Shown here: in pieces, positions 1-9,381 of the stretch | Layout: each line of letters opens with the position of its first letter | How positions within the stretch are numbered: the first letter of the stretch is position 1 | NCBI GenBank assembly: GCA_037447655.1 | Contig: JBBHKE010002908.1 | Span: 1-39,165, forward strand | DNA: 39,165 bases | From: Zygnema cylindricum | Taxonomy: Eukaryota; Streptophyta; Zygnematophyceae; Zygnematales; Zygnemataceae | Direction of reading: 5' to 3' | Program-made: the position numbers and the translations under genes | The notes under the pieces: generated by a model | Told to the model about the DNA's origin: nothing | The model's input: the letters and a program-made list of their open reading frames with translations, nothing else | Database searches by the model: none

Positions 1-61
1 CTTCCTCTCTCTATTGCTCACTTTCCTTCTTCCTCTCTCTCGGTGCCACGTGGCGGTCCAG

Positions 62-148
62 GGCCTCCTCCTTGGTGTGACAGCTGGCATCGTGGGACAG
101 ACTGTCGCGCTTTCGGTGCTTCTGCTCTCCTCCGATTGGGCGGATCAG
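62..148 (+). CDS. MATE/DTX efflux transporter, penultimate exon (partial gene)
   Basis: The gene enters from the left edge. Bases 1-61 are the end of an intron, with a long polypyrimidine tract and CAG acceptor at 59-61. The exon reads GLLLGVTAGIVGQ..., then a hydrophobic run, then SSDWADQ, and ends at a GT donor at 149-150. A glycine-rich last transmembrane helix followed by a polar S/T-D-W motif is how plant MATE (multidrug and toxic compound extrusion) proteins finish their membrane domain. MATE proteins are H+- or Na+-coupled exporters of organic cations, flavonoids or citrate, in the vacuolar or plasma membrane. The exon is 29 codons in phase 0 and joins in frame to 499-579. The call rests on a short stretch, so the family is likely but the substrate is unknown. 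An unrelated polytopic membrane protein is the main alternative. Confidence 0.66.
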
Positions 149-498
149 GTAGGAGACAGAATACTCCAGAGAGAAACAAAAGTAATTTGTATGTGGGGTG
201 AGAGAGGAAAGAGGACAGAGGGCAGGAGAAGAGGGGTAGGGGGGACAGAGGAGAGGAGAGAGAAGAGACAAGGGAGGAGAGGGGAGGGAGGAGACGGGAG
301 GGAGGGGAGAGGAGGGCGATTAGAAGAGTGAGCCAGGAGTGAGCCAGGAGTGAGCCAGGAGAGAGGAGGAGAGAGAAAAGGGGATAGAGAGAGAAGAGAG
401 GAGAAAAGGAGGCATGTTTTTTAGTGTGGGCTTTTGCTTTCTTTGATTGTTTGGGTTTTTCCTTTTCCCCTTGTTTTTTTTTTTTTTTTGGGGGGCAG

Positions 499-579
499 GC
501 GGTGAAGGTTATTCGGAGAGTGGAATCGCACAGTGAAGGGCTTTTTCGGGGAGGAATCGCGGAACCTTTACTCGAATAA
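499..579 (+). CDS. MATE/DTX efflux transporter, last exon and stop
   Basis: After a 350-bp purine-rich intron (149-498, GT...CAG, with a T/G-rich run before the acceptor), a 26-codon exon encodes a basic then acidic tail (AVKVIRRVESHSEG...EPLLE) and ends at TAA 577-579. A short cytosolic tail that ends in PLL-type residues is common in plant MATE proteins, and phase 0 continues cleanly from the preceding exon (WADQ then AVKV). Both observations support this as the C-terminus of the same transporter. No regulatory elements are visible beyond the 3' UTR. Confidence 0.64.
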   Translation, partial: AVKVIRRVESHSEGLFRGGIAEPLLE

Positions 580-720
580 AAGAAAATAAAATAAAAAAAG
601 AAAACCACAAAAATAAGGCACCCATTCTTTCCTTCATTTTTTATTCTGAGACGATTTTTTTTGCAGTGTGGTTTTTCTTTTGTATATAACCGGCAACGCC
701 TTTTGGCGTTGTGAAATAAA
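580..720 (+). other. 3' UTR of the MATE-like gene, with polyadenylation signals and a hairpin
   Basis: AATAAA-like signals occur just after the stop (about 575-600) and again at 715-720. A perfect 7-bp stem with a TTTT loop (CAACGCC-TTTT-GGCGTTG, 694-711) lies immediately before the second AATAAA. This could mark the RNA 3' end, but similar stem-loops also occur at retroelement 3' ends, so the assignment is an inference. Confidence 0.45.
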
Positions 721-1560
721 ATTTAAATTTAATTTGGTTTGCTTCGTTTTATTGAATACGGAAATGTGGTTCTATGTTGTACCTCTCCGTAAATCCTCTC
801 AGTTTTTGTACTTCTTGTGACTATGTGGTTTTTATCCTCAGCAAAGAATATTGGCAATTGTCGACACAACATTTTCAAAAGCTCAATATTGTTTTCGGAC
901 CTTAAAAAGGCTCCGATTGGTTTTGCACAAAAGCGGGTTTTTTTAAGCTGATTCTTGGTTTTAAAACTCGAGTGAAAAATCGAAAGATGAAAATTAGTGA
1001 TTATGGTTTCTCAGTAGTATGAGGTGGTGTAACAAGATTTTCACAGTTTTTTAGGGTTTTACACTTCGATGTCTCTATGTGTTCTATTTTCCCTGAGGTT
1101 GCCTCGGTGGTGAGGAAAAGGAGGAGGAGAAGGAGAGGAGAGGAGGATAACAGAGGAGCAGAAACGAGGAGAAGAAAGGTGAAGAAGAAAGTAGGAGAAA
1201 AGAGGAGTAAGAGCAAGAAGGGAGGAGAAGAGTGGGGGAGGTAAAAGCAGTACAGAGGAGGGAAGAGGAGTGGGCAATGAGGTTTATAACGCCATCTGGA
1301 ATTGAAAAAACGAGTGTACCGAAAAAAGCCTATTATAAAGTTGGTTTTAAAGTGGGAAAACTAAAATCAAGATTTTCAGAATAATTTTTGGAGGTTGAGA
1401 TAAAATGACAAAGTCAAAAATCCCCATTCTTTTCCCATGTTTGGCAGTAGAGTTATATATTTTTGGATTAAGAAAATTAAATATAACGATAAAAAAATGG
1501 GTGGTACATCAAATACATGTTTTTTACAATCAGAATAGTCGGACCATGAGTATAGCCGAC
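721..1560. other. Intergenic DNA without a recognisable gene
   Basis: AT-rich sequence with one purine-rich stretch (about 1105-1270, mostly G and A on the plus strand). The ORFs here are low-complexity by-products of that tract. I see no domain, RNA gene or element end. Confidence 0.5.
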
Positions 1561-1887
1561 AATATTACAACCGATTAAAGCCCTTACCACTTCCCCTCAA
1601 CTTTAAGTAGGAAGTCAATCAGGCATTGCCTCTTATTTCGTTTTGTTTAGCCCCTTGGATCGAGCGCCTAAGGTTTTTGATATGTTCTTTCGAGTGTGTT
1701 CCTTTTTGTTGGTGGCACTGTTTCCCCTCGGATTTGTGATCCTCTCACGGAGTCTCGCCTTGTGGTTGTGAGCAAACCCACTGAAGGGATTTGCCTTTGT
1801 CATCGTGAAATAGGGATTATATCGATTGGTGACCCGAGCCATTTACATCCAGCTCCAACCCGCTTTCCATGATAATTTTCTCCTCGT

Positions 1888-2400
1888 CAGTTTGGAGTGG
1901 CTATTCGAGGGGGTTGTGAGGTTGTGGACCACGGGAGTCAAGCTTTGTTGGATGTCCATCCAGATTGGTTAATCTTTCAATTCGATGTTTCCAGCGCCTA
2001 TAATACAGTGGATCAGGAGAACTTTTTCAGAGCTTATGACTGCCCCTTCCTCGATTGTATAGAGATTCCCCTTTGTGAGGGCCTTTTATACTTTGACCTG
2101 CAACCTCTCCTTCTCTGCTGATGGCGATTTGGCTTCGCTGGCCTCTACATCGACACTCGTCAAGGCAACCCTCTTGGGGGTCCTTTGTTTGCCCGTGCTC
2201 ATTACCGGGCACTCGGCGCTTCCGTTACCACTTTCCCTTTTTGCCTCTTCCCTTTGATTGCGGACAAGGACCTTTTGGACCAAGTCATGCCGGCTCATAA
2301 CTTTTTCAAGGATTGTTTGGCAAAACTTAACCTTTTTGTCCAACACTCGAAGTGTGTTGTTCGGTCCCCAGATACTACCCCTCCTTACTCCCCCTCCTAA
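1888..2400 (+). pseudogene. Reverse transcriptase fragment with one internal stop and a mutated catalytic box
   Basis: This is the best preserved part of LINE copy 1. One frame runs from QFGV (1888) to a stop at 2398-2400, interrupted only by TGA at 2119-2121. Palm-domain motifs appear in order: the Asp-containing FDVSSAYNTV, then QGNPLGGPLF, then the box where the second catalytic Asp has become Lys (ADKD). The SKC motif and Pro-rich segment that follow in related LINE polymerases are present (HSKCVVRSPDTTPP). No ATG supports a separate gene here, so it is a remnant of a longer ORF2. Confidence 0.85.
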
Positions 2401-3229
2401 TTTCTAGACGACTTCTCCATCCAGTGGCATTCGGGTGTTGGTTTGTCCGCTTGGTTCGGATTATTTCCTGACCAATTTATTGATTATTTTTTTCTAACTA
2501 ATTTGTCCCACGTGAACTACCTTCCCAACCTTTATGATACTTAGGTTACGTTTGCTCTTTTTACACGGTGTTTCTCCCACCGCCCCTCCAACCTTACTCG
2601 CACTTCCCCTCCCACCCCAATGTTTGTCTCATCTCTTTTTGCCTTTGGTGATCGCCTCCTGAACATCCTTCACTCTTTGTTAGGTTGTGGGGCTTTTCGT
2701 CGTTAGTTTGGGCCACCTTCACGCTTCAATTCTTGTGCGGATTGGGTTTACTGTCGACAACACATGTTGCTGCCGCTGCTTGCTTTAGAAGTTGGTGCGT
2801 TGTTGTCACCATTCTTGTCTTTCTTTCTTTGGTTGGGGACACTTCTGTTCTTGTTTCCGTTTTCCCTTGTGTTCTTGTTTCCGTTTTCCCTCGTGTTTCC
2901 GACGGTGTCTGGCCTTCTAACGTTGGATGCATCCTAATATTTTCCTCTTACTACTCGGATATGTTGATTCTTTCCACCCTTGTTACCAAATTACTTGCGT
3001 GTATCCAGAAATCCATTTATGATCAGGTTGTCCACACCATTAAAACCGCTCCTCTTGAGGCGCTTCCTTCCAATTTTTTCGCATGTATGCTACCTCTCGT
3101 GTGGTGGATCTAGTTCCGGAGCCCCTATTAGCTACGCATGTTTTATCCACCTTCCCTTTCACGCCTCCTCAAATCACCACGACCCTCAAGTGTAGGCTTG
3201 GCCTCCCTCATCCAATTTCCTTCACCCTC

Positions 3230-3900
3230 TTGTTTGCGCGTGTGACCGTGTCATTCAGCACGACGACGTCCATTTGCTTCATTGCTCCCACAGAGGCGAG
3301 TTGGTTCAACTGTACGACACTCTTCGTGACACCATTCCACCTATTGTTTATGAGGGGGGTTTGTATGTTCCTTGGGAGGTTTCCCATATTATTCCTTCCC
3401 GCCTGAATGATATTATATTACTCGATGCTACATGTCCCATGTTTGGTGACAATGTTTTGGCAACCCTACCTCGAATAGAGTCGTCGGTCAAGCGGCTCAA
3501 CATGTTAGAGTGGTCACCCGTGACCCGGCTAACAAAGAGCGTGGTTACGCCCACCGAGATTGTATAGATGACTTTACTCAGATGGCGGTAAAGATATTTG
3601 GTTATATGGGTGTTGCTTTATACGGGTTTCTCTGTGTTTGTGGTAGGCGCTCGTTTGAGCTCCGCGAACGTAGGAGCCCTCTTGCTTCGGCCCTTAATTT
3701 TTTTTTACTGACAACGTTTATTTGTGGCTTTACAATGAGTGCATGCTTCTATCCTCTTTCGATGGTCGATTGTTGTTATGGATAGTCCACGTTTTCGGTA
3801 ACTCCCTCAACGTGCTCCCTCAAGCTTCAAGGATTTACGAGGTTGTTTTTTGTAGATCTTTAGGTATGTTTGGGGTTGGTGAGGTCATTTTGGTTTACGC
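3230..3900 (+). pseudogene. C-terminal ORF2 remnant of LINE copy 1
   Basis: An open stretch (3274-3567) reads HRGELVQLYDTLRDT..., then LLDATCPMFGD, and continues in another frame from 3510 (NKERGYAHRD...). Its order matches the segment after the RT in LINE copy 1, and the same order recurs in LINE copy 2 at about 5300-5660. The two copies differ by many substitutions and indels, so both are old. Function of this C-terminal region is not assigned. Confidence 0.6.
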
Positions 3901-4140
3901 ACTCGATTGAGTTTTTCCTTTGATGGTTGTTGCTTCTTTGGGTGTCTTTGTTTTACTTGTGTTTTTTATGTGTGTTTGTTGTTTTTGTCTTGCTTATCCC
4001 TTTTGCTTGCTTTCCCCCACATGTAGTTTTTCAATTTCAAATCCTTTTTTATTCCCATGGTCTCATATGGTTTACCAACTCGCTTTTTGATAGAGTCGGG
4101 CATATCATTATATTGCACTTGTAACTTTTTTGAAAATGAA

Positions 4141-5049
4141 AAGACCAAAGCTGGTGTAGCATCGAGTCATGCATTAGTGTATTTTGCAGCTACGGACCTT
4201 TTTAAAAAGACTACCATGATGCCAAACAATTAAAAGAGAAAATAAATAACTGCATTTTTTGTAGGTGTTGCAAAAACTATGAAGGAAGTTATATAATAGT
4301 CATTGAGATAGATTGTGAGGAGTGATTTATAACAAAATAATTATAATTATAATAAGCATCATGGGCGAGTCGAACTCTTCCAATAGTACGGACACAATGG
4401 GCAATCTCAACGAGTGTGGGGGGCAGAGGACAAAGACCCCCTTGTTGAAAACGAGAGGTTACTGATGGTCAAAGATTAGAACGCTTACACAAGCGAGACA
4501 GCCTAACCAATCGAGCAAAAAATAATGGTCCAATCTTTGGAAGCATCGCCCTAGATGAGAGGCCAATCCGGATGGAGATTGAATGACGCCCGAATACTTG
4601 CAGCCTCGCAGCCCTTCGAGTGATCGACCACCCCAAAGGTAAAACCTCACGACAAAAAGATTTGGTGGACGTATTCGAGGAGCAAAAAAACTTCCTGTTA
4701 CACTATTTGTTGATTAGGTTTATTGAACGGTTGGTAGTATCGACGTTTAGATATCCATATTTACGGATATAAGATGTTGAATAACGATATGTTCACCCCT
4801 GACAACCATTTCTTTTGGTACATTGGTTGTATCCGTAACACTTGTGGTGATGTGATGTTGAGGGTGGTGCCATTTTGCCTCCATGCTTGTCTATCACCTT
4901 TTAGTTGGGGATACATCTATTATTTCTTAGATCATTGGACTTCTTGGCCATGTATTCTTCTTCCAACAGTCTATTATATAGGCGCCACTTCTATTCTCCC
5001 ATTTTTTTAGCAGATATACTAACTTTTTTTGCCAGTAGGATGAAACTTG
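4141..5049. other. Sequence between the two LINE copies, unassigned
   Basis: It contains short ORFs on both strands without family resemblance. Part of it (from about 4770) may be very degraded LINE copy 2, but I could not align it by eye to copy 1. No RNA gene or TIR element was found. Confidence 0.4.
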
Positions 5050-5955
5050 TTAAGTGTGTTAAATAATTCATTTATCATAACGTTATTCATCCATGCGATC
5101 CAATCACATGGCGACGCTTCCCTCTGATTTGTTTGTTTCCTCTACTGTAAGGCCCTTGGTTTTAAAGCATGGCAATTGGCCCCACCTATGCTTTCCACTC
5201 TAGGTTTCACTACTGCTCAATTCACAACCACCCTCATATTGAGGCTTGGCCTCTCTCATCCACCTTTTTTGGACTTTGTCGTGGGAGCGTTTCTTTCTCC
5301 ATTTGTTTTTTGTTCACAAAGTGGATGGTTCATTCAGGCACACAACATTGTTTGCAGTCGTTTATCACTCCTAAATGCGATTATTTTGTTCGTGGGGAGG
5401 TTTAGTACATTATCCACTCACGACAAAATTCATTTTTTATTTCACTCGATGGTATTCATCATATTACTTGTGACATTGTTTTGTGAAACCCCACCTCGGG
5501 TATAGTTGTTAGTCAAATAGGTAGACAAGTTGGAGTGGTCCCGATTGACGCTGCTATAAAAAGGGTGGGTGGAGCAGATCGTGATGTTATAGTTGATTTT
5601 GTTATGACGATGGTCGACATGTTTACTTGTTTTGTAGTTTCTTTAGAAAAGGTTATACTTATTGATGGTCTATGTTATTTCAATAGGTTGAGAGCCTTGT
5701 CGATGTCTTTTTTTTTAACCGTTATCGTTCATCTATGGCTTTCAATCATTTTGAAGCGCCTATCCCTTTTTGTGTGGGATTACCGTTACGGGTTGTTGAT
5801 TTGTTCCGAACCTCCCTCATAGTGCTCTACCGTGCTTAGGAGATTTAAGGGGTTGCCCTTAGCGATTCTTTAACTATGTTGAGGTTGAGTTAGCTACCTT
5901 TTAGTTTGATACAATATTTTGTTGTTATATTTATTCCTATTGTTCCTTCCAACTT
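5050..5955 (+). mobile_element. Decayed LINE, copy 2 (5' truncated), first part
   Basis: This stretch repeats the 3' third of LINE copy 1. Translated, 5176-5290 (MLSTLGFTTAQFTTTLILRL) parallels 3137-3199 of copy 1 (VLSTFPFTPPQITTTLKCRL). The GGGAGGTTT motif at about 5396 parallels the one at 3374, and the segment around 5530-5640 parallels 3505-3600. Stops and indels are frequent, so no protein can be made. The copy is cut at about 5955 by a hAT-like insertion and resumes at about 7030. Confidence 0.7.
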
Positions 5956-6064
5956 TTGTTGTGTATCGACAAATTTCTTATCGCTATAATTCGATATTTG
6001 TTATATTGAATATTAAACGGTCAGAGGGCTCGATATTGTTGTCTTTTTGGAAAGCTTTCAGTCT

Positions 6065-6236
6065 CAGAGCAGCGCAGCTGCTTTACAGACAAAGCAGCGC
6101 AGCTGCTATACAGACAGAGCAGCGCAGCTGCTATACCACAGAGCAGCGCAGCTGCTATACCACAGAGCAGCGCAGCTGCTATACAGCAGCGTTACGCTGC
6201 TATACAGCAGAGCAGCGCAGCAGCGAAGCTGTAACA
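6065..6236. repeat. 24-25-bp tandem repeat with palindromic core GCAGCTGC
   Basis: Five clear units (25, 25, 24, 24, 24 bp) of the form CAGAGCAGCGCAGCTGCTATAC plus 2-3 bases, followed by two degenerate units. Each contains the self-complementary core GCAGCTGC, so single strands can fold into repeated hairpins. The unit is a multiple of three only in places. The ORFs crossing it (5919-6311, 6047-6340) therefore give peptide repeats such as RAAQLLYH or QRSCYTTE, which I treat as by-products. Confidence 0.9.
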
Positions 6237-6363
6237 CAGAGAACAAGGCAACCACGATTATATTTGATATGGTCCGTACGGACAACGCAACGTCTGATAT
6301 TCTTGATGTGATTCAGTACAGGATAGAGCAACTGCGATAGATACGATTCTAGTCAACTTAGTG

Positions 6364-6451
6364 GGTAGCTCAGTGGTAGCTCAATGGTAGCTTAGTGATA
6401 GCTCAGTGGTAGCTCAGTGGTAGCTTAGTATTAGCTTAGTATTAGCTTGGC
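6364..6451. repeat. 11-bp tandem repeat (GGTAGCTCAGT), 8 units
   Basis: Eight consecutive 11-bp units, with substitutions only (GGTAGCTCAGT, GGTAGCTTAGT, GATAGCTCAGT, ATTAGCTTAGT). The unit resembles the D-arm/A-box of a tRNA gene, but no tRNA fold surrounds it. Confidence 0.92.
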
Positions 6452-6739
6452 AGCTTGACGAACCTCTCAGGTACACTGGTATTGCCGGTCAACACTAGTA
6501 TAAGACTTAGGACTCATAACACATGATGTATCCAGACTTCCAAGTAGTAAAACTGCAGACAGTTTTTGGGAAACTTCTGAGTATTATATCTTGAGTGTTG
6601 TCGGGTCAATTGTGCTATAACTTTGGGAGTTATCCTATATCTGATATAGTTTTGTGAGGTTTGGATGCTTGTATAAGAATTGGTGAGCACTTAAGAACAG
6701 CTGTTTGGTAGGATTCTTGATAGCTTCTGAGAGTGTATC

Positions 6740-6880
6740 ATGTCTACTTCTACTACTACTGCTGCTCCTCCACCTGCACCGGTGGTTGTAGAACAACAAT
6801 ATGTCGCTCCAAGACCAACAAAAATTATCGCCATGCATTTGGTGGAATTCGACAGACCGGCGTACGTAGTATCGCGATAG
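6740..6880 (+). other. Short ORF (46 aa) resembling the start of an element-encoded protein
   Basis: ATG at 6740 opens a Ser/Thr/Ala/Pro-rich start (MSTSTTTAAPPPAPVVVEQQ) and then VAPRPTKIIAMHLVEFDRP, and stops at 6878-6880. The stop falls exactly where family H sequence (TATCGCGATAG) resumes, so the ORF is probably truncated by the junction. A long leader precedes it, as in retroelement gag genes, but nothing identifies a family. Protein status is unproven. Confidence 0.3.
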
Positions 6881-7027
6881 TTTTAAACCTAATAACTTAT
6901 CGTGCTACATCGTAATTTCATCTTGATATTAGCCTTCTTGATATACCGGAACAATGTATCGATTATCAAAAGGTAAAAAATAGGCACGTATTTAATATCG
7001 ACAAAAGGCTCTTGATATAGGACACTA

Positions 7028-7160
7028 CTACTGGGTTGCCCTTGTTTGTGTTTTATTTTCTTTTGCATTATTTTTTCTTTTAATTTGTTCCACCCGAGTT
7101 TTGCATTTTATTTTTCGCCTTTATTTTTATTTCCATGTTCTCAAATGGTTTTCTATAACG
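7028..7160 (+). mobile_element. LINE copy 2, 3' end after the insertion
   Basis: T-rich sequence with CCACCCGAGTTTTGCATTTTA... and TTATTTCCATGTTCTCAAATGG, parallel to the 3' end of LINE copy 1 at 4013-4070 (CCCCACATGTAGTTTTTC..., TTATTCCCATGGTCTCATATGG). It completes the element split at 5955. Confidence 0.6.
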
Positions 7161-7939
7161 TGAATCATTATTAGTGTGGATAGTTTTTAAGTGTATGGAA
7201 ACAACAAGTATTAGTAACGCTATTTTCTGGTTGAATGATGTAACTTAAACACATATTTAACACTAGTTAGCCCACAAGTGTATTTGCTATGTTTTTTTCT
7301 CACATAATAGACCTTTGAACACATGAGAACAAGTTCGAGCGATTTCCCCCCGTCATTATGAATATGAATCAAATATGATTACGCTTTTCCTTGTTGACGA
7401 CACTCACTTTTGTGTGTCGACGTAGTTATCTAAACACTTTTTATGAGTTTTGTACAAACTAACGAGCTGTTATAGCGAACATACATTTTGTACTTCAAAC
7501 TATTTAAATACCTCCTGAATTTGCCTCAATGATACTAATTAAACCGTACCTATATTAGCGTAAAGAAAAAAATAGTATTATTACTAGTATTCTTTGTTCA
7601 AGTATCCGATTTCAAGGAGGCCGAGATATTGTTATCGACATTAATAGCGATTCATGGTATATCATGCTTCCGTAATAAAGTCTCACCCATTTTAAACATA
7701 TCGAGAATTCTGTCCATTTCGTCCTTCTAAAATTCCTTCATATTAAAATCAATTATCAACGACCACCGCGATATCGATGCTCAACGGGAAAGCCGATAAA
7801 CCAACGATCTACTATTCCCAATAATACGGAAAACCGCCATTGCCACATATCGACCACGGTTTCGATCGACAGCAACGCTGCTGAAACCGACAACCGATGC
7901 TGCGCAAAATATTTTGGCTGTTGCGCAGAAGATTTGATT
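7161..7939. other. Unassigned AT-rich DNA
   Basis: No ORF with recognisable content, no TIR pair and no tandem repeat seen. Confidence 0.4.
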
Positions 7940-8106
7940 CATAGTTCAAAAGTAGGTGAAAGTAGGCCCATACAAAATGCCTATTGTATGCAAAACATAG
8001 ATCAAAGTAGCGATCTAAGAAGATCACATGAAAAGCCCATAACACAACTTACGATAAAGGCGCCGACCAAAGGCCTACCATAAAAACGCCTACTTTTGAA
8101 CCATAG
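7940..8106. mobile_element. Family A hAT-like MITE, internally deleted copy A1
   Basis: It starts with the family A terminus CATAGTTCAAAAGTAGG and ends with CCTACTTTTGAAC plus CATAG. Compared with copy A3 it has lost about 140 bp of interior: GCAAAACATA is joined directly to GATCAAAGTAGCG. Its right end shares bases with the left end of copy A2. Confidence 0.8.
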
Positions 8107-8416
8107 TTAAAAAGTAGGTAAAAGTAGGCCCATACAATATGCCTATTGTACGCAAAACATACAATATGGCCTTGAGACCCATATTGTATTGGTCGCAAAA
8201 TTAAAAATAATTATAACAGGGTTGAGTTGCACATCGATCGATAGAGAATTAAACGTCGTGTCTAAATTTTGAAAAACATTCGGACAAATTTTTATTTTTT
8301 CGTGAGTTTGGAGGTATTTTTAATTTAAACCGTCAGATTTGGACGATCGGACGGTCGTTGATCAAAGTAGCGATCTAAGAAGATCACATGAAAAGCCCAT
8401 AACACAACTTACGATA
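8102..8416. mobile_element. Family A hAT-like MITE, copy A2 (right end missing)
   Basis: The left terminus CATAGTTAAAAAGTAGG and the conserved interior (ACCGTCAGATTTGGACGATCG; GATCTAAGAAGATCACATG) are present. Similarity stops after AACTTACGATA at about 8416, before the right TIR. The middle (about 8195-8320) is diverged from A3. Confidence 0.75.
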
Positions 8417-8590
8417 GGACTTACGTCCGCTTTTTTTTTTTCCGGGTTTTCTTTCCCGCGGAATGTCATTCTACGCTGTGTCAGTTCGCTAAAAAAATTC
8501 GTCCGGCGGCGTGCGCTGTTCTATGATCATACGTCAGATTCGGACGTTCGTACAAGAGTGTGCACAACGCACACACATAAGTATGCCTAA

Positions 8591-9381
8591 GGGTGCTTCT
8601 CTATCTACTTCAAACCATAGTTCAAAAGTAGGTGAAAGTAGGCCCATACAATATGCCTATTGTATGCAAAACATACAATATGACCTTAAGACCCATATTG
8701 TATTTGGACCTATTCGGACCAATTAAAACATTCGGACCAAAATCTGGACCAATTATAACATTCCGAACAAAAAAACTAATTTACACCGTCAGATTCGGGA
8801 GATCGGACGGTCGCTGATAAAAGTAGCGATCTAAGAAGATCACATGAAAAGCCCATAACATAACTTACGATAAAGGCGCCGACCAAAGGCCTACCATAAA
8901 AACGCCTACTTTTGAACTATGCTTCAAACTTAGAGATTTTTTTTTTGTTTTTTAGCGCAGATCCGGCGGACCCGGATTTCGGGTGTCCCTATGTGTACCA
9001 AACGAAATTGTCACTTAGGGCGTGACGATTGTATACGTCGACAATGCCCGTGACGGCTGTCAACGTCTACAATCTGTGATGACCCACGTCATTTTTCGTA
9101 ACTGCTTGTGACGTCGCGTGACTTTTCGTGACATTGTAGACGTACCGCCATCCAGCCTGTGCCGTTTCACGGTTGAAGAAGATGCGTTTTGACTTTGCGT
9201 CTATTGTCGGCTCGACGTGAAATGGCATCGGAACCTTGAGACCCCTGCAAAAAATAAAACCGTACCGGATGGAAACTGACAAAACAAAACAAACTGTGTA
9301 CTTCTTTTTGTCGTATTATAAGGTTGAAAATGACGTTTTTTGTCGTCGAAGTGGGTCGAAAAACGCAAGACGACAACATGT
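8591..9381. mobile_element. Family B PIF/Harbinger-like element, copy B1 (interrupted and right-truncated)
   Basis: The left end GGGTGCTTCTCTATCTAC lies after TAA. The element is broken at 8616-8921 by MITE A3 and resumes at 8930 with TTAGAGATTTTT. From there to ACAACATGTAG (9381) it is almost identical to copy B2 (12306-12769), then similarity ends without a right TIR. Near-identity to B2 implies recent mobility. No transposase ORF is present, so it was mobilised in trans if at all. Confidence 0.85.
8616..8921. mobile_element. Family A hAT-like MITE, complete copy A3 with 8-bp TSD
   Basis: Begins CATAGTTCAAAAGTAGG and ends CCTACTTTTGAACTATG, a perfect 17-bp TIR. The 8-bp duplication CTTCAAAC flanks it at 8608-8615 and 8922-8929, and the uninterrupted target (ACTTCAAACTTAGAG) is visible in copies B2 and B3. 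An 8-bp TSD with short TIRs is diagnostic of the hAT superfamily. At 306 bp with no ORF it is non-autonomous. Confidence 0.95.

Larger units (their letters stand above)
1560..4140 (+). mobile_element. Decayed non-LTR retrotransposon (LINE), copy 1
   Basis: A plus-strand reverse-transcriptase ORF is readable through stops and frameshifts. Upstream residues (LYRLVTRAIY, about 1822-1851) lead into QFGVAIRGG at 1888. The motif with the first catalytic Asp is FQFDVSSAYNTV (Asp at 1984-1986). QGNPLGGPLFARAHYRAL follows at 2161 and the PFCLFPLIADKD box at about 2242-2271. The second Asp of the expected A-D-D box is Lys (2266-2268), and there is an in-frame TGA at 2119-2121, so the enzyme is dead. 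Downstream fragments in shifting frames (GIRVLVCPLGSDYF near 2426; FTRCFSHRPSN near 2560; LGLLSTTHVAAAA near 2742) continue the C-terminal part of this plant/algal LINE type. The 3' end is T-rich and stops near 4140. Element limits are approximate. Confidence 0.85.
5955..7027. mobile_element. hAT-like insertion (family H) inside LINE copy 2, carrying extra sequence
   Basis: The outer parts are rich in TATCGCGATA-like words, as in the intact family H element at 32475-32913. The right end (about 7008-7027, ...TGATATAGGACACTA) resembles the H terminus CGATACCCAACACTA. The left end near TTGTGTATCGAC is more degraded. LINE 3' sequence ends just left of it and resumes just right of it, which defines the insertion. 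No clean TSD is left. The central 840 bp (about 6020-6862) is unlike other H copies and holds two tandem repeats and a short leader-plus-ORF, so it was probably acquired. Confidence 0.5.

Noticed and set aside
18-608. 196-codon minus-strand ORF at the left edge
   Set aside because: Ser/Pro/Leu low complexity opposite the purine-rich MATE intron; the plus-strand exons with splice sites explain the region better.
5919-6340. ORFs with peptide repeats RAAQLLYH / QRSCYTTE
   Set aside because: Produced by the 24-25-bp DNA repeat; unit length is not constant modulo three and both overlapping frames are open.
6361-6460. Possible tRNA gene because of GGTAGCTCAGTGG
   Set aside because: The word is part of an 11-bp tandem repeat; no anticodon arm, T arm or acceptor pairing is present.
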